From Colletes latitarsis (taxonomy: Eukaryota; Arthropoda; Insecta; Hymenoptera; Colletidae), in assembly GCF_051014445.1 (NCBI RefSeq), contig NW_027488368.1, forward strand, positions 3,906,001 to 3,970,000: DNA of 64,000 bases, read 5' to 3'. The notes under the pieces were generated by a model that was given only the letters and a program-made list of their open reading frames with translations, was not told where the DNA came from and did not search any database. A program made the translations under genes and the position numbers. Every line of letters begins with the position of its first letter. The first letter of the stretch is position 1. Below are positions 9,741-24,338 of this stretch, piece after piece.

Positions 9741-9921
9741 AACAGATCCTGGGTTTTTTTCTGGTTTGGATCACGGAGTAGTGTGGTAGCACACTGAAAC
9801 TGTCCATTAAACCTGGTTTCGATCAATATTTTTGAGGATAACGCATGTTAGGTCTAGGTTAGGCCGAGGATTTTCACTCATCAGACTCATACTTTCGCAT
9901 ACTTTACATACTTGTTGAACA
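9568..9921 (+). repeat. Single-unit tandem duplication, 177 bp
   Basis: Two consecutive units share the rare combination AGTGTGGTAGCACACTGAAACTGTCC and GGCCGAGGATTTTC. The anchor GGATCACG lies at 9591 and 9768, 177 bp apart. The second copy reads ACGGAG for ACGTAG. It is a recent local event at the broken end of the 1937-bp duplication. Confidence 0.85.
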
Positions 9922-10059
9922 GATCCTGGGTTTTTTTCTGGTTTGGATCACATAGTAATGTGGTACCACACTGAAACAGTCGATTAAACCTGGTTTCGAT
10001 CAATATTTTAGAGGATAACGCAAGTTAAGTCTGGGATAGGTCTGGGATTTGCCCTCATC

Positions 10060-12215
10060 AGACGCATACTTTTGCTCACTTCACATACTCGTTGAACAGA
10101 CCCTGGGTTTTTTTCTGGTTTGGATCACGTAGTAATGTGGTACCACAATGAAACTGTCGATTAAACCAGGTTTCGATCAATATTTTTGAGGATAACGCAT
10201 GTTAGGTCTAGGTTAGGCCTGGGATTTTCACTCATCAGGCTCATACTTTCGCATTCATCACATACTTGTTGAACGGATCCTGGGTTTTTTCTGGTTTGGA
10301 TCACGTAGTAATGTGGGACCACACTGAAACAGTCAATTAAACCTGGTTTCGATCAATATTTTAGAGAATAATTCATGTTAGGTCTAGCTTAGGTCTGGGA
10401 TTTGCTCTCATCAGGCCCATTCTTTCGCATATTTCTCATACTTGATGGCTAGATCCTGGGCTTTTTCTGGATTGCATCACGTAGTAATGAAGTACAACAC
10501 TGAAACAGTCAATTAAACCTGGTTTCCATCAATATCTTAGAGGACAACGCAAGTTAGGTCTAGGTTAGGTCTGGGATTTTCACTCATCAGACTCATACTT
10601 TCGCATTCTTCACATACTTGTTGAACGGATCCTGGGTTTTTTCTGGTTTGGATCACGTAGTAATGTGGGACCACACTGAAACAGTCAATTAAACCTGGTT
10701 TCGATCAATATTTTAGAGAATAATTCATGTTAGGTCTAGCTTAGGTCTGAGATTTGCTCTCATCAGGCTCATTCTTTCGCATATTTCTCATACTTGATGG
10801 CTAGATCCTGGGCTTTTTCTGGATTGCATCACGTAGTAATGAAGTACAACACTGAAACAGTCAATTAAACCTGGTTTCCATCAATATCTTAGAGGACAAC
10901 GCAAGTTAGGTCTAGGTTAGGTCTGGGATTTTCACTCATCAGACTCATACTTTCGCATTCTTCACATACTTGTTGAACGGATCCTGGGTTTTTTCTGGTT
11001 TGGATCACGTAGTAATGTGGCACCACACTGAAACAGTCAATTAAACCTGGTTTCGATCAATATTTTAGAGAATAATTCATGTTAGGTCTAGCTTAGGTCT
11101 GGGATTTGCTCTCATCAGGCTCATTCTTTCGCATATTTCTCATACTTGATGGCTAGATCCTGGGCTCTTTCTGGATTGCATCACGTAGTAATGAAGTACA
11201 ACACTGAAACAGTCAATTAAACCTGGTTTCCATCAATATCTAAGAGGACAACGCAAGTTAGGTCTGGGGTAGGTCTGGGATTTGCCCTCATCAGGCTCAT
11301 ACTTTCGCACACTTCACATACTCGTTGAACAGATCCTGGGTTTTTTCTGGTTTGGATCACGTAGTAGTGTGGGACCACACTGAAACGATCAATTAAACCT
11401 GGTCTTGATAAATATTTTAGAGGATAACGCATGTTAGGTCTGGGATAGGTCTGGGATTTGCCCTCATCAGACTCATACTTTCGCACACTTCACATACTCG
11501 TTGAACAGATCCTGGGTTATTTTCTGGTTTGGATCACATAGTAATGAGGTACCACACTGAAACAGTCCATTAAACCTGGTTTCGATCAATATTTTAGAGG
11601 ATAACGCATGTTAGGTCTAGGTTAGGTCGGGGATTTTCAATCATCAGACTCATACTTTCGCATTCTTCACATACTTGTTGAACGGATCCTGGATTTTTTC
11701 TGGTTTACATCTCGTATTAATGTGGTACCACACAGAAACAGTCGATTAAACCTGGTTCCGATCAGTATATTAGAGGATAACGCAACATAAGTCTGGGATA
11801 GGTCTGGGATTTGACCTCATCAGACTCATACTTTCGCGTTTTTCACATACTCGTTGAACAGATCCTGGGTTTTTTCTGGTTTGGATAACGTAGTAATGTG
11901 GAACCACAATGAAACAATCAATTAAACCTGGTCTTGATAAATATTTTAGAGGATAACGCATGTTAGGTCTGGGTTAGGTCTAGGATTTGCCGTCATCAGG
12001 CTCATTCTTTCGCATATTACTCATACTTGATGGCTAGATCCAGAGCTTTTTCTGGATTGGATCACGTAGTAATGTGGTACCACACTGAAACATTCAATTA
12101 AACCTGGTCTTGATAAATATTTTAGAGGATAACGCATGTTAGGTCTGGGTTAGGTCTAGGATTTGCCCTCATCAGGCTCATACTTTCGCATATTTCTCAT
12201 ACTTCATGGCTAGAT
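10060..12215 (+). repeat. Block matching about 364-2520, copy 2
   Basis: This is the second copy of the left-edge block. It contains three runs of an A unit followed by a B unit (TGTGGGACCACA then GAAGTACAACAC) at about 10.2-11.2 kb, so a two-unit A-B step has been amplified locally. A minus-strand frame at 11217-11486 reads exactly like the one at 1346-1615, which shows how alike the two blocks are. Confidence 0.75.
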
Positions 12216-12346
12216 CCTGGGCTGTTTCTGGATTGTATCACATAGTAATGTGGTACCACGCTGAAACAGTCGATTAAACCTGGTTTCGATCAATATTTTA
12301 GAGGATAACGCAAGTTAAGTCTGGGATAGGTCTGGGATTTGACCTC
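12171..12346 (+). repeat. Representative monomer, subtype D
   Basis: It is recognised by CATATTTCTCATACTTCATGG, CTAGATCCTGGGCTGTTTC, TGGATTGTATCAC and GGTACCACGCTGAAACAG. It shares its left part with subtype B but keeps the GGTACC dyad of subtype A, so it looks like a recombinant or intermediate between the two. A close variant has GGGCTATTTCTGGATTGGATC. Confidence 0.85.
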
Positions 12347-12523
12347 ATCAGACTCATACTTTCGCGTTTTTCCCATACTTGTTGAACAGATCCTGGGTTT
12401 TTTTCTGCTTTGGATCACGTAGTAGTGTGGTACCACACTGAAACAGTCCATTAAACCTGGTTGCGATCAATATTTTAGAGGATAACGCATGTTAGGTCTG
12501 GGTTAGGTCTAGGATTTGCCCTC
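12347..12523 (+). repeat. Representative monomer, subtype F
   Basis: It is recognised by TTTCGCGTTTTTC.CATACTTG, AACAGATCCTGGGTTTTTTTC and GTAGTAGTGTGGTACCACAC, often followed by CTGTCCATTAAACC or CAGTCCATTAAACC. The change AATGTGG to AGTGTGG lengthens the central dyad to 16 bp. The unit is 177 bp because of a T7 run. Confidence 0.85.
12424..12439. repeat. AGTGTGGTACCACACT, extended 16-bp palindrome
   Basis: This is the longest perfect dyad seen in the units and it occurs in those with GTAGTAGTGTGG (subtype F and relatives). Further examples begin near 16,300, 23,880, 25,800 and 42,140. It results from a single A to G change relative to the common AATGTGG form. Confidence 0.8.
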
Positions 12524-13020
12524 ATCAGTCTCATACTTTCGCATATTTCTCATACTTCATGGCTGGATCCTGGGCTATTTCTGGATTGGATCACGTAGTA
12601 ATGTGGTACCACACTGAAACAGTCAATTAAACCTGGTTTTGATCAATATTTTAGAGAATAATTCATGTTATGTCTAGGTTAGGTCTGGGATTTGCTCTCA
12701 TCAGGCTCATTCTTTCGCATATTTCTCATACTTCATGGCTAGATCCTGCGCTTTTTCTGGATTGCATCACGTAGTAATGAAGTACAACACTGAAACAGTC
12801 AATTAAACCTGGTTTCGATCAATATTTCAGAGAATAATTCATGTTAGGTCTAGGTTAGGTCTGGGATTTGCTCTCATCAGGCTCATTCTTTAGCATATTT
12901 CTCATACTTGATGGCTAGATCCTGGGCTTTTTCTGGATTGCATCACGTAGTAATGAAGTACAACACTGAAACAGTCAATTAAACCTGGTTTCCGTCAATA
13001 TCTTAGAGGACAACGCAAGT

Positions 13021-16000
13021 TAGGTCTGGGATAGGTCTGGGATTTGCCCACACCAGGCTCATACTTTCGCGTTTTTCACATACTCGTTGAACAGATCCTG
13101 GGTTATTTTCTGGTTTGGATAACATAGTAATGTGGTACCACACTGAAACAGTCGATTAAACCAGGTTTCGATCAATATTTTTGAGGATAACGCATGCTAG
13201 GTCTAGGTTAGTCCTGGTATTTTCACTCATCAGACTCATACTTTCGCATTCTTCTCATACTTGTTGAACGGATCCTGGGTTTTTTCTGGTTTGGATCCCG
13301 TAGTAATGTGGGACCACACTGAAACAGTCAATTAAACCTGGTTTCCATCAATATCTTAGAGGACAACGCAAGTTAGGTCTGGGATAGGTCTGGGATTTGC
13401 CCTCATCAGGCTCATACTTTCGCGTATTTCACATACTTCATGGCTAGATCCTGGGCTATTTCAGGATTGTAACACGTAGTAATGAAGTACAACACTGAAA
13501 CAGTCAATTAAACCTGGTTTCCATCAATATTTTAGAGGATAACGCAAGAAAGTTCTTGGATAGGTCTGGGATTCGCCCTCATCAGGCTCATACTTTCGCG
13601 TTTTTCACATACTTGTTGAACTGATCCTGGGCTTTTTCTGGTTTGGATCACGTACTAATGTGGTACCACACTGAAACAGTCAATTAAACCTGGTTTCGAT
13701 CAATATTTTAGAGAATAATTCATGTTAGGTCTAGGTTAGGTCTGGGATTTTCTCTCATCAGGCTCATACTTTCGCACACTTCACATACTCGTTTGACAGA
13801 TCCTGGGTTATTTTCTGGTTTGGATCGCATAGTAATGTGGTACCACACTGAAACAGTCGATCAAACCAGGTTTCGATCAATATTTTTGAGGATAACGCAT
13901 GTTAGGTCTAAGTTAGCCCTGGGACTTTCACTCATCAGACTCATACTTTCGCATTCTTCACATACTTGTTGAACGGATCCTGGGTTTTTTCTGGTTTGGA
14001 TCACGTAGTAATGTGGGTCCACACTGAAACAGTCAATTAAACCTGGTCTTGATAAATATTTTAGAGGATAACGCATGTTAGGTCTGGGATAGGTCTGGGA
14101 TTTGCCCTCATCCGACTCATACTTTCGCACACTTCACATACTCGTTGAACAGATCCTGGGTTATTTTCTGGTTTGGATCACACAGTAATGTGGTACCACA
14201 CTGAAACAGTCGATTAAACCAGGTTTCGATCAATATTTTTGAGGATAACGCATGTTAGGTCTAGGTTAGGCCTGGGATTTTCACTCATCAGGCTCATACT
14301 TTCGCATTCATCACATACTTGTTGAACGGATCCTAGGTTATTTTCTGGTTTGGATCACATAGTAATGTGGTACCACACTGAAACAGTCGATTAAACCAGG
14401 TTTCGATCAATATTTTTGAGGATAACGCATGTTAGGTCTAGGTTAGGCCTGGGATTTTCACTCATCAGGCTCATACTTTCGCATTCTTCACATACTTGTT
14501 GAACGGATCCTGGGTTTTTTCTGGTTTGGATCACGTAGTAATGTGGGTCCACACTGAAACAGTCAATTAAACCTGGTCTTGATAAATATTTTAGAGGATA
14601 ACGCATGTTAGGTCTGGGATAGGTCTGGGATTTGCTCTCATCAGGCTCATACTTTCGCACACTTCACATACTCGTTTGACAGATCCTGGGTTATTTTCTG
14701 GTTTGGATCGCATAGTAATGTGGTACCACACTGAAACAGTCGATCAAACCAGGTTTCGATCAATATTTTTGAGGATAACGCATGTTAGGTCTAAGTTAGC
14801 CTTGGGACTTTCACTCATCAGACTCATACTTTCGCATTCTTCACATACTTGTTGAACGGATCCTGGGTTTTTTCTGGTTTGGATCACGTAGTAATGTGGG
14901 TCCACACTGAAACAGTCAATTAAACCTGGTTTCGATCAATATTTTAGAGAATAATTCATGTTAGGTCTAGGTTAGGTCTGGGATTTGCCCTCATCCGACT
15001 CATACTTTCGCACACTTCACATACTCGTTGAACAGATCCTGGGTTATTTTCTGGTTTGGATCACATAGTAATGTGGTACCACACTGAAACAGTCGATTAA
15101 ACCAGGTTTCGATCAATATTTTTGAGGATAACGCATGTTAGGTCTAGGTTAGGCCTGGGATTTTCACTCATCGGGCTCATACTTTCGCATTCTTCACATA
15201 CTTGTTGAACGGATCCTGGGTTTTTTCTGGTTTGGATCACGTAGTAATGTCGTACCACACTGAAACAGTCGATTAAACCTGGTTTCGATCAAAATTTTAG
15301 AGGATAACGCAAGTTAGGTCTGGGATAGGTCTGGGATTTGACCTCATCAGACTCATACTTTCGCACACTTCACATATTCCTTGAACAGATCCTGGGTTTT
15401 TTCTGGTTTGGATCACGTAGTAAAGTGGGACCACACTGAAACAGTCAATTAAACCTGGTTTCGATCAATATTTTACAGAATAATTCATGTTAGGTCTAGG
15501 TTAGGTCTGGGATTTGCTCTCATCAGGCTCATTCTTTCGCATATTTCTCATACATGATGGCTAGATCCTGGGCTTTTTCTGGATTGCATCACGTAGTAAT
15601 GAAGTACAACACTGAAACAGTCAATTAAACCTGGTTTCCATCAATATCTAAGAGGACAACGCAAGTTAGGGCTGGGATAGGTCTGGGATTTGCCCACACC
15701 AGGCTCATACTTTCGCGTTTTTCACATACTCGTTGAACAGATCCTGGGTTATTTTCTGGTTTGGATAACATAGTAATGTGGTACCACACTGAAACAGTCG
15801 ATTAAACCAGGTTTCGATCAATATTTTTGAGGATAACGCATGCTAGGTCTAGGTTAGTCCTGGTATTTTCACTCATCAGACTCATACTTTCGCATTCTTC
15901 TCATACTTGTTGAACGGATCCTGGGTTTTTTCTGGTTTGGATCCCGTAGTAATGTGGGACCACACTGAAACAGTCAATTAAACCTGGTTTCCATCAATAT

Positions 16001-18489
16001 CTTAGAGGACAACGCAAGTTAGGTCTGGGATAGGTCTGGGATTTGCCCTCATCAGGCTCATACTTTCGCGTATTTCACATACTTCATGGCTAGATCCTGG
16101 GCTATTTCAGGATTGTATCACGTAGTAATGAAGTACAACACTGAAACAGTCAATTAAACCTGGTTTCCATCAATATTTTAGAGGATAACGCAAGAAAGTT
16201 CTTGGATAGGTCTGGGATTTGCCCTCATCAGGCTCATACTTTCGCGTTTTTCACATACTTGTTGAACAGATCCTGGGTTTTTTCTGGATTGCGTCACGTA
16301 GTAGTGTGGTACCACGCTGAAACAGTCAATTAAACCTGGTTTCTATCAATATTTTAGAGGATAACGCAAGTTAGGTCTGGCATAGGTCTGGGATTCGCCC
16401 TCATCAGGCTCATACTTTCGCGTTTTTCACATACTTGTTGAACTGATCCTGGGCTTTTTCTGGTTTGGATCACGTACTAATGTGGTACCACACTGAAACA
16501 GTCAATTAAACCTGGTTTCGATCAATATTTTAGAGAATAATTCATGTTAGGTCTAGGTTAGGTCTGGGATTTGCTCTCATCAGGCTCATACTTTCGCACA
16601 CTTCACATACTCGTTTGACAGATCCTGGGTTATTTTCTGGTTTGGATCGCATAGTAATGTGGTACCACACTGAAACAGTCGATCAAACCAGGTTTCGATC
16701 AATATTTTTGAGGATAACGCATGTTAGGTCTAAGTTAGCCCTGGGACTTTCACTCATCAGACTCATACTTTCGCATTCTTCACATACTTGTTGAACGGAT
16801 CCTGGGTTTTTTCTGGTTTGGATCACGTAGTAATGTGGGTCCACACTGAAACAGTCAATTAAACCTGGTCTTGATAAATATTTTAGAGGATAACGCATGT
16901 TAGGTCTGGGATAGGTCTGGGATTTGCCCTCATCCGACTCATACTTTCGCACACTTCACATACTCGTTGAACAGATCCTGGGTTATTTTCTGGTTTGGAT
17001 CACATAGTAATGTGGTACCACACTGAAACAGTCGATTAAACCAGGTTTCGATCAATATTTTTGAGGATAACGCATGTTAGGTCTAGGTTAGGCCTGGGAT
17101 TTTCACTCATCAGGCTCATACTTTCGCATTCATCACATACTTGTTGAACGGATCCTAGGTTATTTTCTGGTTTGGATCACATAGTAATGTGGTACCACAC
17201 TGAAACAGTCGATTAAACCAGGTTTCGATCAATATTTTTGAGGATAACGCATGTTAGGTCTAGGTTAGGCCTGGGATTTTCACTCATCAGGCTCATACTT
17301 TCGCATTCTTCACATACTTGTTGAACGGATCCTGGGTTTTTTCTGGTTTGGATCACGTAGTAATGTGGGTCCACACTGAAACAGTCAATTAAACCTGGTC
17401 TTGATAAATATTTTAGAGGATAACGCATGTTAGGTCTGGGATAGGTCTGGGATTTGCTCTCATCAGGCTCATACTTTCGCACACTTCACATACTCGTTTG
17501 ACAGATCCTGGGTTATTTTCTGGTTTGGATCGCATAGTAATGTGGTACCACACTGAAACAGTCGATCAAACCAGGTTTCGATCAATATTTTTGAGGATAA
17601 CGCATGTTAGGTCTAAGTTAGCCTTGGGACTTTCACTCATCAGACTCATACTTTCGCATTCTTCACATACTTGTTGAACGGATCCTGGGTTTTTTCTGGT
17701 TTGGATCACGTAGTAATGTGGGTCCACACTGAAACAGTCAATTAAACCTGGTTTCGATCAATATTTTAGAGAATAATTCATGTTAGGTCTAGGTTAGGTC
17801 TGGGATTTGCCCTCATCCGACTCATACTTTCGCACACTTCACATACTCGTTGAACAGATCCTGGGTTATTTTCTGGTTTGGATCACATAGTAATGTGGTA
17901 CCACACTGAAACAGTCGATTAAACCAGGTTTCGATCAATATTTTTGAGGATAACGCATGTTAGGTCTAGGTTAGGCCTGGGATTTTCACTCATCGGGCTC
18001 ATACTTTCGCATTCTTCACATACTTGTTGAACGGATCCTGGGTTTTTTCTGGTTTGGATCACGTAGTAATGTCGTACCACACTGAAACAGTCGATTAAAC
18101 CTGGTTTCGATCAAAATTTTAGAGGATAACGCAAGTTAGGTCTGGGATAGGTCTGGGATTTGACCTCATCAGACTCATACTTTCGCACACTTCACATATT
18201 CCTTGAACAGATCCTGGGTTTTTTCTGGTTTGGATCACGTAGTAAAGTGGGACCACACTGAAACAGTCAATTAAACCTGGTTTCGATCAATATTTTACAG
18301 AATAATTCATGTTAGGTCTAGGTTAGGTCTGGGATTTGCTCTCATCAGGCTCATTCTTTCGCATATTTCTCATACATGATGGCTAGATCCTGGGCTTTTT
18401 CTGGATTGCATCACGTAGTAATGAAGTACAACACTGAAACAGTCAATTAAACCTGGTTTCCATCAATATCTAAGAGGACAACGCAAGTT
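13021..18489 (+). repeat. Tandem segmental duplication, 15 and 16 units (2646 / 2822 bp)
   Basis: Copy 1 is about 13,021-15,667 and copy 2 about 15,668-18,489. The rare GCCCACACCAGGCTC stands at 13,051 and 15,697 (offset 2646). After about 16.2 kb the offset is 2822, because copy 2 has one extra unit (about 16,200-16,395, GGATTGCGTCACG with GGTACCACGCTG). Inside each copy, minus-strand frames at 13861 and 14391, and again at 16683 and 17213, show a further 530-bp (three-unit) repeat, and GTTTGACAGATCC recurs 883 bp apart (five units). The nested copies are nearly identical to the eye, so this is among the youngest amplifications in the window. Confidence 0.9.
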
Positions 18490-18939
18490 AGGTCTGGGAT
18501 AGGTCTGCGATTTGGCCTCATCAGACTCATACTTTCGCACACTTCACATACTCGTTGAACAGATCCTGGGTTATTTTCTGGTTTGGATCACATAGTAATG
18601 TGGTACCACACTGAAACAGTCGATTAAACCAGGTTTCGATCAATATTTTTGAGGATAACGCATGTTAGGTCTTGGTTAGGTCTGGGATTTTCACTCATCA
18701 GACTCATACTTTCGCATTCTTCACATACTTGTTGAACGGATCATGGGTTTTTTCTGGTTAGGATCACGTAGTAATGTGGTACCACACAGAAACAGTCGAT
18801 TAAACCTGGTTTCGATCAGTATTTTAGAGGATAACGCAACATAAGTCTGGGATAGGTCTGGGATTTGACCTCATCAGACTCATACTTTCGCGTTTTTCAC
18901 ATACTCGTTGAACAGATTCTGGGTTTTTTGTGGTTTGGA

Positions 18940-21240
18940 TAACGTAGTAATGTGGTACCATACTGAAACAGTCAATTAAACCTGGTTTTGATCAAATTTT
19001 AGAGAATAATTCATGTTATGTCTAGGTTAGGTCTGGGATTTGCTCTCATTAGGCTCATTCTTTCGCATATTTCTCATACTTGATGGCTAGTTCCTGGGCT
19101 TTTTCTGGATCGCATCATGTAGTAATGAAGTACAACACTGAAACAGTCAATTAAACCTGGTTTCCATCAATATTTTAGAGGACAACGCATGTTAGGTCTA
19201 GGTAAGGCCTGGGATTTGTCCTCATCAGGGTCATACTTTCGCAGTTCTAACATACATGTTGACCTGATCGAGTGTTTTTTCTGCTTTGGATCACGTAGTA
19301 AAGTGGTACCACACTGAAACAGTCCATTAAACCTGGTTTGGATCAATATTTTAGAGGATAACGCATGTTAGGCCTAGGTTAGCCCTGGGATTTTCACTCA
19401 TCAGACTCATACTTTCGCATTCTTCACATACTTGTTGAACGGATCGTGGGTTTTCTCTGGTTTGGATCACGTAGTAATGTGGGACCACACTGAAACAGTC
19501 AATTAAACCTGGTTTCGATCAATATTTTAGAGAATAATTCATGTTAGGTCTAGGTTAGGTCTGGGATTTGCTCTCATCAGGCTCATTCTTTCGCATATTT
19601 CTCATACTTGATGGCTAGATCCTGGGCTTTTTCTGGATTGCATCACGTAGTAATGAAGTGCAACACTGAAACAGTCAATTAAACCTGGTTTCCATCAATA
19701 TCTTAGAGGACAACGGAAGTTAGGTCTGGGATAGGTCTGGGATTTGACCTCATCAGGGTCATACTTTCACAGTTTTAACATGCATGTTGACCTGATGGAG
19801 GGTTTTTTCTGCTTTGGACCATGTAGTAAAGTGGTACCACAACTAAAACAGTCAATTAAACCTGGTTTCGATCATTATTTTAGAGGATAACGCAAGTTAG
19901 GTCTGGGATAGGTCTGGGATTTGCCCTCATCAGGCTCATACTTTCGCATATTTCTCATACTTCATGGCTAGATCCTGGGCTATTTCTGGATTGTATCACG
20001 TAGTAACGTGGTACCACGCTGAAACAGTCAATTAAACCTGGTTTCGATCAATATTTTAGAGGATAACGCAAGTTAGGTCTGGGATAGGTCTGGGATTTGC
20101 CCTCATCAGGCTCATACTTTCGCGTTTTTCACATACTTGTTGAACTGATCCTGGGTTTTTTCTGGTTTGGATCACGTAGCAATGTGGTACCACACTGAAA
20201 CAGTCAATTAAACCTGGTCTTGATAAACATTATAGAGGATGACGCATGTTAGGTCTGGGATAGGTCTAGGATTTGCCCTCATGAGACTCATACTTTCGCA
20301 CACTTCACATACTCGTTGAACAGATCCTGGGTTATTTTCTGGTTTGGATCACATAGTAATGTGGTACCACACTGAAACAGTCGATTAAAGCAGGTTTCGA
20401 TGAATATTTTTGAGGATAACGCATGTTAGGTCTCGGTTAGGCCTGGGATTTTCACTCAGCAGACTCATACTTTCGCATTCTTCACATACTTGTTGAACGG
20501 ATCCTGGGTTTTTTCTGGTTTGGATCACGTAGTAATGTCGGACCACACTGAAACAATCAATTAAACCCGGACATGATAAATATTTTAGAGGCTAACGCAA
20601 GTTAGGTCTGGGTTAGGTCTAGGATTTGCCCTCGTCAGGCTCATACTTTCGCAGTTTTAACATACATGTTGACGTGATCGAGGGTTTTTTCTGTTTTTTG
20701 ATCACGTAGTAAAGTGGTACCACACTGAAACAGTCCATTAAACCTGGTTTGGATCAATATTTTAGAGGATAACGCATGTTAGGTCTAGGTTAACCCTGGG
20801 ATTTTCACTCATCAGACTCATACTTTCGCATTCTTCACATACTCGTTGAACGGATCCTGGGTTTTTTCTGGTTTGGTTCACGTAGTAATGTGGTACCACA
20901 CTGGAACATTCAATTAAACGTGGTCTTGATAAATATTTTAGAGGATAACGCATGTTAGGTTTGGGTTAGGTCTAGGATTTGCCCTCATCTGGCTCATACT
21001 TACGCATATTTCTCATACTTCATGGCTAGATCCTGGGCTGTTTCTGTATTGTATCACGTAGTAATGTGGTACCACGCTGAAACAGTCAATTAAACCCGGT
21101 TTCGTGTAATATTTTAGAGGATAACGCAAGTTAGGTCTGGGATAGGTCTGGGATTTGCCCTCATCAGGCTCATACTTTCGCCGTTTTTCACATACTTGTT
21201 GAACAGATCCTGGGTTTTTTCCGGTTTGGGTCACGTAGTA
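18940..21240 (+). repeat. Block matching about 3071-5198, copy 2
   Basis: This is the second copy of the long-range pair, with one extra subtype D-like unit near 19.9-20.1 kb (GGGCTATTTCTGGATTGTATC, GTAACGTGGTACCACGC). Right of it, at 21,840-22,040 and 22,280-22,400, the array again repeats a segment also seen at about 5980-6160 (GGGACCACACTG..CGATTAAGCC..GATTAATATTTTTG), so the shared history extends further but in pieces. Confidence 0.8.
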
Positions 21241-24200
21241 GTGTGGTACCACACAGAAACAGTCGATTAAACCTGGTTTCGATCAATATTTTTGAGGATA
21301 ACGCATGTTAGGTCTAGGTTAGGCCGGGGATTTTCACTGATCAGACTCATACTTTCGCATTCTTCACATACTTGTTGAACGGATCCCGGGTTTTTTCTTG
21401 TTTGGATCACGTAGTAATGTGGGACCACACTGAAACAGTCGATTAAACCTGGTCTCGATAAATATTTTAGAGGACAACGCATGTTAGGTCTGGGTTAGGT
21501 CTAGGATTTGCCCTCATCAGGCTCATACTTTCGCATATTTCTCATACTTCATGGCTAGATCCTGGGCTATTTCTGGATTGGATCACGTAGTAATGTGGTA
21601 CCACACTGAAACAGTCAATTAAACCTGGTTTCGCTCAATATTTTAGAAGATAACGCATGTTAGGTCTAGGTTAGGCCTGGGATTTGCCCTCATCAGGGTC
21701 ATACTTTCGCAGTTTTAACATGCATGTTGACCTGATCGAGGGTTTTTTCTTCTTTGGATCACGTAGTAAAGTGGTGCCACAACTAAAACAATCAATTAAA
21801 CCAGGTTTCGATCATTATTTTAGAGGATAACGCATGTTAGGTCTACGTTAGGCCAGGGATTTTCACTCATCAGACTCATACTTTCGCATTCTTCACATAC
21901 CTGTTGAACGGATCCTGGGTTTTTTCTGGTTTGGATCACGTAGTAATGTGGGACCACACTGAAACAGTCGATTAAGCCTGGTTTCGATTAATATTTTTGA
22001 GGATAACGCATGTTAGGTCTGGGATAGGTCTGGGATTTGCCCTCATCAGGCTCATACTTTCGCAGTTTTAACATGCATGTTGACCTGATCGAGGGATTTT
22101 TCTGCATTGGATCACGTAGTAAAGTGGTACCACACTAAAACAGTCAATTAAACCTGGTTTCGATCAACATTTTAGAGGATAACGAATGTTATGTCTAGTT
22201 TAGGCCTGGGATTTGCCCTCATCAGACTCATACTTTCGCATACTTTACATACTTGTTGAACAGATCCTGGGTTTTTTTCTGGTTTGGATCACGTAGTAAT
22301 GTGGGACCACACTGAAACAGTCGATTAAGCCTGGTTTCGATTAATATTTTTGAGGATAACGCATGTTAGGTCTGGGATAGGTCTGGGATTTGCCCTCATC
22401 AGTCTCATACTTTCGCAGTTTTAACATGCATGTTGACCTGATCGAGGGTTTCTTCTGCATTGGATCACGTAGTAAAGTGGTACCAGACTAAAACAGTCAA
22501 CTAAACCTGGTTTCGATCAACATTTTAGAGGATAACGAAAGTTATGTCTAGTTTAGGCCTGGGATTTGCCCTCATCAGACTCATACTTTCGCATACTTCA
22601 CATACTTGTTAAACAGATCCTGGGTTTTTTTCTGGTTTGGATCACGTAGTAATGTGGTACCACACTGACACAGTCAATTAAACCTGATTTCGATCAATAT
22701 TTTAGAGGATAACGCAAGTTAGGTCTGGGATAGGTCTGGGATTTGCCCTCATCAGGCTCATACTTTCGCGTATTTCACATACTTGTTGAACAGATCCTGG
22801 TTGTTTTTCTGGTTTGGATCACGTAGTAGTGTGGTAGCACACTGAAACTGTCCATTAAACCTGGTTTCGATCAATATTTTAGAGGATAACGCATGTTATG
22901 TCTAGGTTAGGCCTGGGATTTGCCCTCAAGAGACCCATGCTTTCGAATTTTTCACATACTTGTTGAACAGATCCTGGGTTTTTTTTGGTATGGATCACGT
23001 AGTAATGTGGTACCACACTGAAACATTCAGTTAAACCTGGTCTTGATAAATATTTTTGAGGATAACGCATGTTAGGTCTGGGTTAGGTCTAGGATTTGCC
23101 CTCATCAGGCTCATACTTTCGCATATTTCTTATACTTCATGGATAGATCCTGGGCTATTTTCTGGTTTGGATCACATAGTAATGTGGTACCACACTGAAA
23201 CAGTCGATTAAACCAGGTTTCGATCAATATTTTAGAGAATAATTCATGTTAGGTCTGGGTTAGGTCTGGGATTTGCTCCCATCAGGCTCATTCTTTCGCA
23301 TATTTCTCATACTTGATGGCTAGATCCGGGGTTTTTTCTGGATTGCGTCACGTAGTAATGAAGTACAACACTGAAACAGTCAATTAAACCTGGTTTCGAT
23401 CAATATTTTAGAGAATAATTCATGTTAGGTCTAGGTTAGGTCTGGGATTTTCACTCGTCAGACTCATACTTTCGCATTCTTCACATACTTGTTGAACGGA
23501 TCCTGGGTTTTTTCTGGTTTGGATCACGTAGTAATGTGGTACCACACTGAAACAGTCTATTAAACCTGGTTTCGATCAATATTTTAGAGGATAACGAAAG
23601 TTATGTCTAGTTTAGGCCTGGGATTTGCCCTCATCAGACTCATACTTTCGCATACTTCACATACTTGTTAAACAGATCCTGGGTTTTTTTCTGGTTTGGA
23701 TCACGTAGTAATGTGGTACCACACTGAAACAGTCTATTAAACCTGGTTTCGATCAATATTTTAGAGGATAACGCAAGTTAGGTCTGAGATAGGTCTGGGA
23801 TTTGCCCTCATCAGGCTCATACTTTCGCGTTTTTCACATACTGGTTGAACAGATCCTGGGTTTTTCTCTGGTTTGGATCACGTAGTAGTGTGGTACCACA
23901 CTGAAACTGTCCATTAAACCTGGTTTCGATCAATATTTTTGAGGATAACGCATGTTAGGTCTAGGTTAGGCCGAGGATTTTCACTCATCAGACTCATACT
24001 TTCGCATTCTTCACATACTTGTTGAACGGATCCTGGGGTTTTACTGGTTTGGATCACGTAGTAATGTGGTACCACACTGAAACAGTCAATTAAACTTGGT
24101 TTCGATCAATATTTTAGAGAATAATCCATGTTAGGTCTAGGTTAGGCCCGGGATCTGCCCTCATCATGGTCATACTTTCGCAGTTTTAACATGCATGTTG

Positions 24201-24338
24201 ACCTGATCGAGGGTTTTTTCTGCTTTGGATCACGTAGTAAAGTGGTACCACACTAAAACAGTCAATTAAACCTGGTTTCGATCAATATTTTAGAGGATAA
24301 CTCAAGTTAGGTCTGGGATAGGTCTAGAATTTGCCCTC

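Larger units (their letters stand above)
12216..13020 (+). repeat. Mixed monomers between duplicated blocks
   Basis: Subtypes D, F, A and B in succession; this stretch holds the representative D and F units. No gene or foreign sequence was seen. Confidence 0.85.
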
